Assembly (NCBI GenBank): GCA_947454105.1
Contig: CANGIP010000005.1
Coordinates: forward strand, 1-41,634
Direction: 5' to 3'
DNA length: 41,634 nt
DNA from: Actinomycetota bacterium
Lineage (GTDB): Bacteria; Actinomycetota; Acidimicrobiia; Acidimicrobiales; Ilumatobacteraceae
The position numbers and the translations under genes were made by a program. Positions 1-6,663 of this stretch are shown here, in pieces. Position 1 is the first letter of the stretch; each line of letters opens with the position of its first letter. The notes under the pieces are model-generated. The model ran no database searches. It was not told the origin of the DNA and was given only the letters and a program-made list of their open reading frames with translations.

Positions 1-2
1 AA

Positions 3-113
3 CAGCTAGTGGATTCCCGCGGTACGGAGCATCAGCGAATACATCGACTTGTACAAATTGCCGTTTCATGGAATCCATTCTCGCTCACCACTGTCACCGA
101 GGCGGGTACATAG
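3..113 (+). CDS. C-terminal end of an unidentified protein (partial at window edge)
   Basis: An open frame enters from the left edge and stops at TAG 111-113, giving about 36 residues that include the stretch IHRLVQIAVSWNPFSLTTV. The composition looks like ordinary protein, but I recognise no family. A second frame is also open from position 2 to the TAA at 136-138, inside the first repeat copy, so the frame choice is uncertain. The stop lies 17 bp before the first YbaK-tail repeat, as expected for the cargo gene of a module that continues to the left. Confidence 0.3.
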   Translation, partial: QLVDSRGTEHQRIHRLVQIAVSWNPFSLTTVTEAGT

Positions 114-130
114 AAGGGGTTTCACTCTGG

Positions 131-322
131 GTTGCCTAAACCAAAAATGGCGTGCCTCCCTTTGGTCACATCACACAACTGCGTGTGTTCGTTGATCCGG
201 ACTTGTTGCAGTACGACGAAGTGTGGGCTGCAGCGGGCACGTGGAACGACAACTTCGGTGCTAATCCGAATGACATTGTTCGCGTTAGCGGTGGAGTGGT
301 CACCGACCTCAAGCGCAACTAA
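131..322 (+). pseudogene. YbaK/EbsC deacylase 3' fragment, repeat copy 1 (192 bp)
   Basis: Read in frame from the left end, this gives V-A-stop-T-K-N-G-V-P-P-F-G-H and then about 50 residues with FVDPDLLQYDEVWAAAGTW and VVTDLKRN before TAA 320-322. This matches the C-terminal third of YbaK/EbsC-type aminoacyl-tRNA deacylases, recognised by the GGVPPFGH turn and the DLL..DEVWAAAGT segment. The catalytic N-terminal part is absent, so the piece cannot be a working enzyme. The next cargo gene starts 41 bp downstream. It is one of three full-length copies in this island; the others are at 766 and 4745. Confidence 0.8.
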
Positions 323-363
323 ATCATCCATTTCTAAAAGCTCAATGAAGTTATCCTCGACAC

Positions 364-765
364 ATGACCGATAGACCGGTGCTTCACCTCTCGTTGCCAG
401 TGGATGATCTTCACGCCGCAAGGGATTTCTACGAAAACACACTCGGGTGTCGTATTGGACGTGAGCGAGAAGACTGGTTTGATGCCTGGTTCTACGGCCT
501 GCAGCTAACGCTGCAGTTGAGACCGCTTGAAGTAATGACTGTCAGCCAACAGGGTGTTCGGCATTTTGGAGTCGTCCTTCCCTCATTGACAGAGTTTGAT
601 GAGCTTGTTAATCGGGTTGTTGCATCCGGGCATGGTTGGATTTCGAAACCTGAGAAACATGTCGATGCCGAGTTAAACGGAAAACTTGGAGGGAAACTCG
701 CTGATCCCAGCGGGAACGTCATCGAAATCAAGTTCTATGCGGATGACGCTGACTATTTGAGTTGA
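364..765 (+). CDS. VOC-family (glyoxalase/bleomycin-resistance-like) protein
   Basis: A 133-residue single-subunit VOC protein with two beta-alpha-beta-beta-beta modules. H8 (in LHLSLPV), H67 (in VRHFGVVL) and E121 (in NVIEIKFY) sit where metal ligands normally lie, so a metal-dependent lyase, isomerase or dioxygenase, or a drug-binding role, is possible; the substrate cannot be told. The ADPSGNVIEIKFY end is typical of the family. The gene starts at ATG 364, 41 bp after repeat copy 1, and its TGA (763-765) directly abuts repeat copy 2 at 766. It therefore forms a one-gene module bounded by repeats, and is one of three unrelated VOC genes in the island. Confidence 0.85.
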   Translation: MTDRPVLHLSLPVDDLHAARDFYENTLGCRIGREREDWFDAWFYGLQLTLQLRPLEVMTVSQQGVRHFGVVLPSLTEFDELVNRVVASGHGWISKPEKHVDAELNGKLGGKLADPSGNVIEIKFYADDADYLS

Positions 766-957
766 GTTGCCTAAACCAATGGTGGCGTGCCTCCCTTTGG
801 TCACAGCACACAGTTACGTGTGTTCGTTGATCCGGACTTGTTGCAATACGACGAGGTGTGGGCAGCAGCGGGAACGTGGAACGACAACTTCGGTGCAAAC
901 CCGAATGACATCGTGCGTGTCGCTGGCGGTGTTGTCACCGACTTGAAGCGCGCCTGA
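766..957 (+). pseudogene. YbaK/EbsC deacylase 3' fragment, repeat copy 2 (192 bp)
   Basis: Second full copy, the same 192-bp length as copy 1. It begins GTTGCCTAAACCAATGGTGG at the last base of the upstream module and ends with TGA 955-957. Encoded residues are nearly identical to copy 1 (FVDPDLLQYDEVWAAAGTW, VVTDLKRA). By my count about 16 codons differ synonymously and only about 3 change the residue. That pattern implies divergence while still part of functional genes. The stop codon of the next, oppositely oriented gene lies only 3 bp away (961). Confidence 0.8.
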
Positions 958-960
958 GCA

Positions 961-1386
961 CTATCTGATCGGTCTGAGCTGAGCGAGTGGGATTCCCAAC
1001 GCCAACGCGAATGGAAGGTTGAAGAGCGCATGCATTGGGTATCCAAGCACGAGTGACATTCCGGTGTCGAGAATGAACCACAGTGAGAGGGATTGAATCA
1101 AAAATGTCCACGCCCACGTGGAACCTTCTTTTAGTGGTCCGCGAACAATCTGGATCATGAGAAATGCCCAACCGGACATGACTGCACCAAGAACCATGTA
1201 GGGGAGTCGTAGGTAATCCCGCACAGCGTCGGTGTCGATTGACTCGTTTGGACCGAAGCCGAACCAGGAAAAGAGCGCCCCAGCCGTTGTCCCAGCGAAG
1301 ACAAGAAGTAGCGAATAAATGAGGACGAGAATGAGTACAACTTCTAGCCACTTGATGAATGTCTGTCGAGTCCAAGTCACAGTCAC
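961..1386 (-). CDS. Small integral membrane protein, family unrecognised
   Basis: A 141-residue protein with about four hydrophobic helices: roughly 13-33, 62-82, 92-110 and 118-135. A polar loop around residues 45-58 contains NESIDTDAVRDY. I do not recognise the family. The start MTVTWTRQTF at 1386 puts a short positively charged segment before helix 1. Its stop lies 3 bp from the stop of repeat copy 2, and repeat copy 3 begins 52 bp upstream of its start. It is therefore a single-gene module on the opposite strand to the repeats. No promoter is obvious in the 52-bp leader. Confidence 0.6.
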   Translation of the reverse strand: MTVTWTRQTFIKWLEVVLILVLIYSLLLVFAGTTAGALFSWFGFGPNESIDTDAVRDYLRLPYMVLGAVMSGWAFLMIQIVRGPLKEGSTWAWTFLIQSLSLWFILDTGMSLVLGYPMHALFNLPFALALGIPLAQLRPIR

Positions 1387-1438
1387 ACCTTAGTTTGAGC
1401 GGACAAAATACCCTGACAGCTCTTGATTGTCGGATTGA

Positions 1439-1492
1439 GTTGCCTTAACCAATAGTGGCATGTCTCCCTTTGGTCACAGCACTCAGTTGAAG
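1439..1492 (+). pseudogene. YbaK/EbsC 3' fragment, truncated repeat copy 3
   Basis: This starts GTTGCCTTAACCAATAGTGG and keeps similarity through CTCCCTTTGGTCACAGCACTCAGTTG, then loses it near 1490. The left boundary is the same as in the full copies, while the right part is missing. Here the third codon is TTA rather than TAA, so the fragment carries no internal stop. The right limit is approximate. The hydrolase gene begins about 25 bp further on. Confidence 0.65.
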
Positions 1493-1517
1493 TCGAGTGC
1501 TCCACTAGATTTTGGTG

Positions 1518-2634
1518 ATGTCCTTGAGCGGCCAATCAAGAGGTACTCTCGTCTCTGTTGAGAAGATAGGTGCCCATTCGGCCCTGAAGCTTCGTATTGC
1601 ACAGCGTGTCGCGCGTATACCGAAGCGGTTTCCAGTTCGTCATGGAATAGTGCTGTATCGCGTTACGTATTGGACCGAGCTGACAGGACAACCGCAGTTA
1701 GCAACTGGACTTTTTGGTGTTCCAAAGAATCATCGCGCGAGTACGTCTGTGATGTGGTTGAACGGAACAAAAACCAACGCGATCGGAAGCCCCGTCATCG
1801 GGTGGACTGGTCGGATTATTGGTTGGTGCACTTTTTGCCGGAAGCGGTCATTTGCTTCTTGCTCCCGATTACATCGGTCTTGGCATATCGGATACGTATC
1901 ACCCGTATATGCATACGGCTTCCACCGTGGATGCTGCGACTGATTTCATTTGTGCTGTCACATCGCACTGCGAGAGTGAGGGTATCGAGTGGTGTCCACA
2001 GTTGATGTTGGTCGGGTACTCGCAAGGAGCCCATGCTGTGGCGGTTCTTCAGCGTGAACTTGAAGCATCACCAATACAAGAGGCAGAGATTCTTGCTGTT
2101 GCAAGTATTGCTACACCGCTTGATCTGGCAAACGTCACGTTGCCGTGGGCATTGGAAGGTCATGCAGCAAGCCACAGTACGTATCTCGCGTACATTGCAC
2201 ACTCATATTCGCGTGCATACAACCAGCCTCTCGAGTCATTGTTCACAGATGATGCGGCCATGTTGGTGAAGGAACTCTTTGACGGGCTTCATGCAGGCGA
2301 TGACATCATGCGCCAGTTGCCACCGACTCCGCTTCCAATGTTCCGTGACAGTTGGGTGCAGAGCTATCGCGCTGGAGAATCTTCGTGGTTCCGCGATGCG
2401 TTGGAAGAGAACGAAGCGTTTAACTGGGCGCCGCGTGCACCGCTGCGTTTGTACTACGGGGAAGCAGATGTTGATGTGCCTCCCAATGACGCGTTACTCG
2501 GATCACAGAAGATGCATGAACAAGGCGGGAACGTTGAAGTAGTGCCTGTCGGTGATTTTGACCACGCCACAGTTGTGTATCGCGCGGTTCCGTTGGTTCA
2601 GGAGTGGTTCGCGCAATTCACTTCAGCAGGATGA
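1518..2634 (+). pseudogene. Secretory-lipase-like alpha/beta hydrolase, frameshifted
   Basis: The 5' part, from ATG 1518, reads VLYRVTYWTELTGQPQLATG and WLNGTK in one frame. From about 1772 the protein continues in the next frame as PTRSEAPSSG, APDYIGLGISD, the nucleophile elbow GYSQG, YYGEADVDVP (acid) and DHATV (histidine). The two halves join perfectly if one A is removed from the A5 run at 1769-1773, giving NGTKPTRSEAPSS. This is therefore either a real +1 frameshift or a sequence error. Intact, it would be about 371 residues, like triacylglycerol-lipase/secretory-lipase hydrolases, though no signal peptide is visible. The downstream half could start alone at TTG 1819, but it would lack the oxyanion region. 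Its 3' end overlaps the next gene by 17 bp, convergently. Confidence 0.75.
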
Positions 2635-2977
2635 AACAGAACTCGTTTCCCTCTGGGTCACTCATGACTTGAAAGAAGTTTGCGGGCTCCTCATGAACGA
2701 TCCCGAGTCTCGTGGCACCGATTCGGGTACTTGATGTAACTGCCTCTTCAATGTCTGACACTTCCAAATCAAGATGTACTCGATTCTTGACCTGTTTGGC
2801 TTCTGGAACTTCTTGGAAGCCCATCATTCCAAACATTGGAACATTTTCAAGCACCATGTAATCATCTGGCGAATCTGCAACCAGATTTCCTCCAACAAGT
2901 TGTTGCCAGAAAGAAAGCAATGAACGAGGATCGCGGCAGTCGATTGTTAGTGCAAGAGGGCGGGCAATCGGTGACAT
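2618..2977 (-). CDS. VOC-family (glyoxalase-like) protein
   Basis: A 119-residue protein with the pattern of small glyoxalase-like proteins of actinobacteria: LTIDCRDPRSLLSFWQQLVG at the N-terminus, VHLDLEVSDIEEAV in the middle and FQVMSDPEGNEFCFIL at the C-terminus. I chose ATG 2977 (MSPIARPLALTID). An upstream in-frame start at 3067 would add about 30 residues encoded by the repeat remnant at 2995-3057, which is not plausible protein. The substrate is unknown, and the canonical metal ligands are not clearly all present. The gene converges on the hydrolase with a 17-bp overlap. Confidence 0.8.
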   Translation of the reverse strand: MSPIARPLALTIDCRDPRSLLSFWQQLVGGNLVADSPDDYMVLENVPMFGMMGFQEVPEAKQVKNRVHLDLEVSDIEEAVTSSTRIGATRLGIVHEEPANFFQVMSDPEGNEFCFILLK

Positions 2978-2994
2978 GTAGGTCAGATTACTCA

Positions 2995-3057
2995 CTGTCA
3001 ACTGCGTATTTCGTTGATTGAACTTGCTGCTGCACGACGAGGTGCGGGCGGCATCTT
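2995..3057 (+). pseudogene. YbaK/EbsC 3' fragment, internal remnant (copy 6)
   Basis: About 63 bp (CACTGTCAACTGCGTATTTC and on to GACGAGGTGCGGGCGGCATC) align with the middle of the full repeats, which encode LRVFVDPDLLQYDEVWAAAG. The remnant is decayed: it lacks both the GTTGCCTAA left end and the stop-codon right end, and substitutions and an in-frame stop are visible. The TetR stop codon (3057-3059) touches its right limit. It marks a module boundary between the hydrolase/VOC pair and the TetR/dehydrogenase pair. Confidence 0.6.
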
Positions 3058-3611
3058 CAGCCAACAATCTTTTTCAGTTGACGTGAGAGTGCTTTAAAGA
3101 CTTCATCACTTCCTGATGCTCGACCCAGAATCATTGCTCCTTCAACGGATGCGAGACAAACGGCTGCAAAGTCAACTGCATCTTTCCGTTTAGCTCCACT
3201 TCGTTCAAATGCACGAGCAAGCGCGTGTTGCCAATTCTTGAAGACTTCATGTGCAGAAGTCGTCAATGAGTCTTCATCACCTGCACCCAAGCTCACATTC
3301 GCTACGGCGCAGTTGCTGGCAAAGTTGTTAGCAAGAATAAGTGCTCTCCAGCTCTCTACGAATTGCTCAACAACCTGGCTCGGCGATGACGCATCGACGG
3401 CGTCAATCAGCGATGTCACGAGTGATCCAAGTGAAGCAACAGCTTCTTCAATCAGTTCATTTTTCCCACCAGGAAAGTGATGGTAGATAGAACCTCGCGG
3501 CGTATTTGTTGTCTCCGTTACGACTGCGAACGAGGTGCCTTGCACGCCCTTTTCGGCGAGGAGGCCGATCGCACCATTGACCATTTCTTGGCGAACATTT
3601 CGACGGTTCAT
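3057..3611 (-). CDS. TetR/AcrR-family repressor, LmrA/YxaF-like
   Basis: A 184-residue regulator. The N-terminal helix-turn-helix (about residues 8-50) contains GAIGLLAEKGVQGTSFAVV followed by TPRGSIYHHFPGGKNELI, the signature of the LmrA/YxaF branch of TetR proteins. The C-terminal ligand domain contains a cysteine-bearing NNFASNCAVANVS segment typical of that branch. It is transcribed divergently from the zinc dehydrogenase at 3684, with a 72-bp shared intergenic region that holds an inverted repeat. The simplest reading is local repression of the dehydrogenase and autorepression, relieved by a small hydrophobic or electrophilic ligand. Confidence 0.85.
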   Translation of the reverse strand: MNRRNVRQEMVNGAIGLLAEKGVQGTSFAVVTETTNTPRGSIYHHFPGGKNELIEEAVASLGSLVTSLIDAVDASSPSQVVEQFVESWRALILANNFASNCAVANVSLGAGDEDSLTTSAHEVFKNWQHALARAFERSGAKRKDAVDFAAVCLASVEGAMILGRASGSDEVFKALSRQLKKIVG

Positions 3612-3641
3612 TTGACTGTGACGTCCTTTATCACTTAGGTT

Positions 3642-3659
3642 CTATGACGGTTATCATAG
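3642..3659. promoter_or_regulatory. Candidate TetR operator
   Basis: The inverted repeat CTATGA-CGGTTA-TCATAG has perfect 6-bp arms. It lies between the divergent TetR gene and the dehydrogenase, 24 bp before the dehydrogenase ATG and 30 bp before the TetR ATG. Position and symmetry fit a TetR-family dimer site covering both promoters; binding is inferred. Confidence 0.5.
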
Positions 3660-3683
3660 TTTGTGATTTAAAGAGATGAACTG

Positions 3684-4724
3684 ATGCGCGCATTGATGTT
3701 TCGAGGCCCAATGGCGATCGCCTGGGAAGAGATTGAAACTCCGAAATTGTTGGAATCACGCGATGCATTGGTTCGACCTATCGCAGTCGCGCGATGCGAC
3801 CTTGATCCTGCCATCGCAATTGGTCTGTACCCAATGCCGGCACCGTTTGTCATGGGTCATGAAATGGTCGGGGAAGTTGTTGCAGTTGGCGAGGCCATTA
3901 GCAATGTTCATCTCGGTGACAAGGTGATCGTTCCTTTCCAATTGAGTTGCATGACATGCGCTCCATGCCTTCGTGGCCACACCAACGCATGCGTAAATGT
4001 CCCGTCTGGAACTGCGTTTGGTCTCGGGCCCCACGGTGGTGTCGATCTTGGTGGCGCATTGGCTGAACTTGTTCGAGTTCCTTGGGCTGATGTCATGTTG
4101 ATTCCTTTGCCTGAAGGAATAGACCCAGTGGTAGCAGCCGGTATTCCCGACAATGTTTCAGATGGATATCGATGTGTCGCGGCACCATTGGCCGAGCGGC
4201 CAGGCGCGCCAGTTCTCGTCGTGGGAGGACTCGCACCCTCTGTTGGTTTGTATGCAGTGATGGCGGCAATTGCTCTTGGTGCAGAGAAAGTTCTGTACGT
4301 CGATGACGATGCGTCACGCTTAGAACTCGCTGCAGAGGTAGGTGCAGAAGTGATGAATGCAAAAGGTCAATGGGCAGATGTGAAACTTGAACAGAAGTTT
4401 CCGATTGTTGTTGATGCGAACGTGTTGGATGCGGGAAGGAACTTCGCGCTTCGCTCGGTAGAACCATGCGGTGTCTGCACAAGCGTTTCAGGTGGTGCCT
4501 CGTCGGAGTCAAATATTCCTCTCCAGTCGATGTATCTGAAAGGCATTCGTTATGAGATCGGCCGCGTGCATGCATGCGCAACTGCGAGACCTGTACTTGG
4601 CCTCGTGTCATCTGGAGCACTTGACCCTGCTCGTATCGTGAGCAAGGTTGTTCCGTTTAGTGAGGCAGTTGATGGAATGACGCTGCCAGTTACCAAGGTC
4701 GTCTTCGTCAACGACTTTGTGTGA
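3684..4724 (+). CDS. Zinc-dependent medium-chain alcohol dehydrogenase
   Basis: A 346-residue MDR-superfamily enzyme that should oxidise an alcohol (or reduce an aldehyde) with NAD(P). Catalytic zinc ligands are C38 (ARCD), H59 and E60 (MGHEMVG). The structural zinc site is C89, C92, C95 and C103 (CMTCAPCLRGHTNAC). The Rossmann segment is atypical: VLVVGGLAPSVGLYAVMAAI instead of a clean GxGxxG, followed by an acidic VDDD, which suggests NAD preference. It is the sole gene on its side of the TetR divergent promoter and ends 20 bp before repeat copy 4. The substrate is unknown; the context suggests detoxification of an aldehyde or alcohol. Confidence 0.85.
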   Translation: MRALMFRGPMAIAWEEIETPKLLESRDALVRPIAVARCDLDPAIAIGLYPMPAPFVMGHEMVGEVVAVGEAISNVHLGDKVIVPFQLSCMTCAPCLRGHTNACVNVPSGTAFGLGPHGGVDLGGALAELVRVPWADVMLIPLPEGIDPVVAAGIPDNVSDGYRCVAAPLAERPGAPVLVVGGLAPSVGLYAVMAAIALGAEKVLYVDDDASRLELAAEVGAEVMNAKGQWADVKLEQKFPIVVDANVLDAGRNFALRSVEPCGVCTSVSGGASSESNIPLQSMYLKGIRYEIGRVHACATARPVLGLVSSGALDPARIVSKVVPFSEAVDGMTLPVTKVVFVNDFV

Positions 4725-4744
4725 CAACAACGGGTGCTCGAAGG

Positions 4745-4936
4745 GTTGTCTAAACCAACGGCGGCGTGCCTCCCTTTGGTTACAGCACTCAACTGCGTGT
4801 ATTCGTCGATCCGGACTTGTTGCAATACGGCGAGGTGTGGGCATCTGCGGGAACTTGGAACGATGTGTTTGGTGCGAACCCGAATGACATCGTTCGTGTT
4901 GCCGGCGGTGTAGTCACCGACCTGAAACGTGCCTAG
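4745..4936 (+). pseudogene. YbaK/EbsC deacylase 3' fragment, repeat copy 4 (192 bp)
   Basis: Third full-length copy, again exactly 192 bp. It begins GTTGTCTAAACCAACGGCGG and ends in TAG 4934-4936. Encoded residues include FVDPDLLQYGEVWASAGTW, FGANPNDIVRVAGG and VVTDLKRA. Relative to copies 1 and 2 most differences are at third codon positions. The CTAG at 4933-4936 serves at once as the stop of this fragment and the stop of the oppositely oriented VOC gene, so the junction with the next module is essentially at the stop codon. Confidence 0.8.
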
Positions 4937-5343
4937 TCGCTTCCGTCAGTCACTTTCGTTTGTTGAGGCTCGATGAGGTCCCAACGATTGCCGTAAATAT
5001 CAACAAACACGACCACTCGACCGTACGACTCCGCACGAGGTGTTCCTTCAAATTGGACTCCGCGTGACGACCAAAGTTGTAACTGTTCATCGATGTTGTC
5101 GGTGTGTAGAAAGAATGAAACTCGGCCACCAGCTTGATGGCCTATCGCTGCTGCCTGTTCGGTCTTGGCAGCTTTGGCGATGAGAAAACCCGTGCTACCC
5201 AGACTCGGTCGTATGACCACCCATCTTTTGTCGGTCGTCAGCTTGCTGTCTTCAGTGAGCACGAAGCCGAGGACGCCGACATAGAAGTCAATGGCGCGGT
5301 CATAGTCGTCAACGACGATAGTTACGAGATCAAGATGCAACAT
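4933..5343 (-). CDS. VOC-family (glyoxalase-like) protein
   Basis: A 136-residue VOC protein starting MLHLDLVTIVVDDYDRAIDF, the usual first beta strand and helix, with YVGVLGFVLTED next. The second half has VSFFLHTDNIDEQLQLWSSRGV and VVVFVDIYGNRWDLIEP. The typical final metal-ligand glutamate may be the E of LIEP. It resembles lactoylglutathione-lyase-like proteins of unassigned substrate. It is the single gene of a module between repeat copy 4 (its stop overlaps the copy's stop) and truncated copy 5 (37 bp upstream of its start). Confidence 0.85.
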   Translation of the reverse strand: MLHLDLVTIVVDDYDRAIDFYVGVLGFVLTEDSKLTTDKRWVVIRPSLGSTGFLIAKAAKTEQAAAIGHQAGGRVSFFLHTDNIDEQLQLWSSRGVQFEGTPRAESYGRVVVFVDIYGNRWDLIEPQQTKVTDGSD

Positions 5344-5380
5344 CCACTTAGTCTCGCATGAGTCGAGATTGTGATGTGAA

Positions 5381-5432
5381 GTTTCCTAAGCCAATAGTGG
5401 TGCGCCCCATTGGCCAGAGCACTCAACCACGG
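5381..5432 (+). pseudogene. YbaK/EbsC 3' fragment, truncated repeat copy 5
   Basis: This starts GTTTCCTAAGCCAATAGTGG and continues with a deletion-bearing match (GCGCCCCATTGGCCAGAGCACTCAAC) to about 5430. The left boundary is shared with the other copies and the right side is lost. The soxR stop codon (5423-5425) lies inside the remnant, so the inserted gene used repeat sequence for its stop. Confidence 0.6.
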
Positions 5433-5899
5433 TCGGGGCGTGGTGTTCCCGGTAGCAAGCGACGAGGACCAGTGCCTTCTGCAGACATTGCATCGTCAGG
5501 GTTCACTAATTGACAACGTTGAAACGATAAGCAGCCGCAACCAATACAGGTAGACAAATCATCCCGAACGCGCGCCAAGTATTCAATTTGGGCGGAGAGA
5601 ATTTTGTGCCACTGTTTGCCGACTTTCGCCCAGTCAGCCTCTTTAGGTGTTCGCTTCAGCGGCAGTTCATCTAACGCATCTTTGATATCTGTCAGGGGTA
5701 TCCCGACTCTTTGTGATGCACGTATAAATGCAAGTCGACGAAGTACGTCACGGGAAAACTGACGATGGTTTCCGGCGCTTCTCGTACTGAAGATCAGGCC
5801 TTCACGTTCATAGAAGTGGATGGCCGAAATGGGTATTCCGCTTCTCTCTGCAACCTGACCAATGGGGAGTTGGTCAGTTGATTTCAAATTATTTGGCAT
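5423..5899 (-). CDS. soxR: SoxR, redox-sensing MerR-family activator
   Basis: A 158-residue regulator. The N-terminal MerR winged helix contains LPIGQVAERSGIPISAIHFY and EREGLI, followed by the dimerisation helix. The [2Fe-2S] cluster motif CIGCGCLSFQRC gives C118, C121, C123 and C129, exactly the SoxR arrangement. SoxR senses redox-cycling compounds or superoxide through cluster oxidation and untwists a promoter with a long spacer. A near-canonical SoxR box lies in the 77-bp divergent region before the YciI-like gene, so the two downstream genes at 5977-6644 are the likely regulon. There is no soxS, as usual outside enterics. Confidence 0.93.
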   Translation of the reverse strand: MPNNLKSTDQLPIGQVAERSGIPISAIHFYEREGLIFSTRSAGNHRQFSRDVLRRLAFIRASQRVGIPLTDIKDALDELPLKRTPKEADWAKVGKQWHKILSAQIEYLARVRDDLSTCIGCGCLSFQRCQLVNPDDAMSAEGTGPRRLLPGTPRPDRG

Positions 5900-5915
5900 A
5901 AAGTCAGAATAGTGC

Positions 5916-5946
5916 TTGACCTCAACTTAGGTTGAGGTGCTTTCAT
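5916..5946 (+). promoter_or_regulatory. SoxR box and overlapping promoter
   Basis: CCTCAACTTAGGTTGAGG (5920-5937) is a near-perfect palindrome that keeps the CCTCAA...TTGAGG arms of the known SoxR operator. It is embedded in a promoter: -35 TTGACC at 5916-5921, a 19-bp spacer, and a weak -10 TTTCAT at 5941-5946. The overlong spacer is the hallmark of MerR-family activated promoters. Transcription would run into the YciI-like gene at 5977. Confidence 0.8.
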
Positions 5947-5976
5947 GGTTGAACCCTCAACAAGATTGGATTCACA

Positions 5977-6261
5977 ATGGAAAAGTTCATGGTCGTCTGC
6001 ACGTTTAAGCAAGGAACGGAGATGAGCGATGTTTATGCCGTTGTTGCAGAAGAGCAGGCGAAGGCAGCTGAACTTCAAGCCGCAGGAAAAATCGGTGCAA
6101 TTCATCTAGCAACGATCTCGCGTAAAACTGTGTTCATCGAGACGTTTGGGGCAACGCTTGAAGAAGCGACTGCAACAATTCAGTCGTTACCAATGGCAAT
6201 CTGGTGGGACATTGATGTGTTTCCACTTTCGGCTCCAGGCAAGCCAGGAGCAAACTCATGA
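5977..6261 (+). CDS. YciI-like dimeric alpha/beta-barrel protein
   Basis: A 94-residue protein resembling YciI/muconolactone-isomerase-like ferredoxin-fold proteins. MEKFMVVCTFKQGTEMSDV forms the first strand, the helix AVVAEEQAKAAELQAAGKIG follows, and TVFIETFGATLEEATATIQS and LPMAIWWDIDVFPL complete the fold. It probably binds or isomerises a small aromatic or quinone-like molecule, but the function is unproved. The ATG at 5977 lies just downstream of the SoxR promoter, and the gene overlaps the next by 4 bp (ATGA), indicating translational coupling. Confidence 0.7.
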   Translation: MEKFMVVCTFKQGTEMSDVYAVVAEEQAKAAELQAAGKIGAIHLATISRKTVFIETFGATLEEATATIQSLPMAIWWDIDVFPLSAPGKPGANS

Positions 6262-6644
6262 GCGCATTTACAGTTGCCGAATTGGAATACCTCGCATCTC
6301 AACCGTTGATGCGCTTCGCATCCGCATCAGTGAACGGCCGGCCCGACGTGGCTCCAGTTGTTTTTGAAATTGATGGCGATGATGTTCTCACTGCTGGATT
6401 TGATATCACGCACACTGTTCGCTACAGAAATATTCAATCGAATCCACGAGTGTCGGTAGTCGTTGATGATCTTGCGTCGGTTAACCCGTGGTCACCACGT
6501 GGCATCAAGATCATTGGAACCGCTGTTATTGAAGATGTTGATGGCTCGCCGAGGTTTCGCATTTCACCAGAAATGATCATTAGTTGGGCTCTAAACGACA
6601 CGACCCCCGGTATTCCAAAAATGGAACGTCGCAAAGTTGGCTAA
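6258..6644 (+). CDS. PPOX-class F420/FMN-dependent oxidoreductase-like protein
   Basis: A 128-residue split-barrel flavin-binding protein. MSAFTVAELEYLASQPLMRFASASVNGRPDVAPVVFEID is the typical start of actinobacterial PPOX-class F420-dependent enzymes. The central VRYRNIQSNPRVSVVVDDL and the tail FRISPEMIISWALNDT also fit. Members reduce quinones, biliverdin or similar acceptors with F420H2. It is coupled to the YciI-like gene by a 4-bp overlap and is likely SoxR-controlled, so quinone or redox-cycler reduction is a reasonable inference. It ends 19 bp before the short repeat trace at 6664. Confidence 0.8.
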   Translation: MSAFTVAELEYLASQPLMRFASASVNGRPDVAPVVFEIDGDDVLTAGFDITHTVRYRNIQSNPRVSVVVDDLASVNPWSPRGIKIIGTAVIEDVDGSPRFRISPEMIISWALNDTTPGIPKMERRKVG

Positions 6645-6663
6645 AAGCTTCGCGCTCGAAAGA

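Noticed and set aside
122..442. Minus-strand open frame across repeat copy 1
   Set aside because: It is antisense to the YbaK tail and the VOC start; similar antisense frames occur on other copies simply because the repeats are coding DNA.
2978..3067. Longer N-terminus of the VOC protein at 2618
   Set aside because: The extension is translated from the decayed YbaK-tail remnant on the opposite strand and is not VOC-like.
131..5432. Repeats as integron attC sites
   Set aside because: GCCTAAAC resembles the RYYYAAC core, but there is no matching GTTRRRY partner at the other end, no attC-like paired arms, and the repeat is clearly coding sequence of a YbaK-type protein. No integron integrase is visible.
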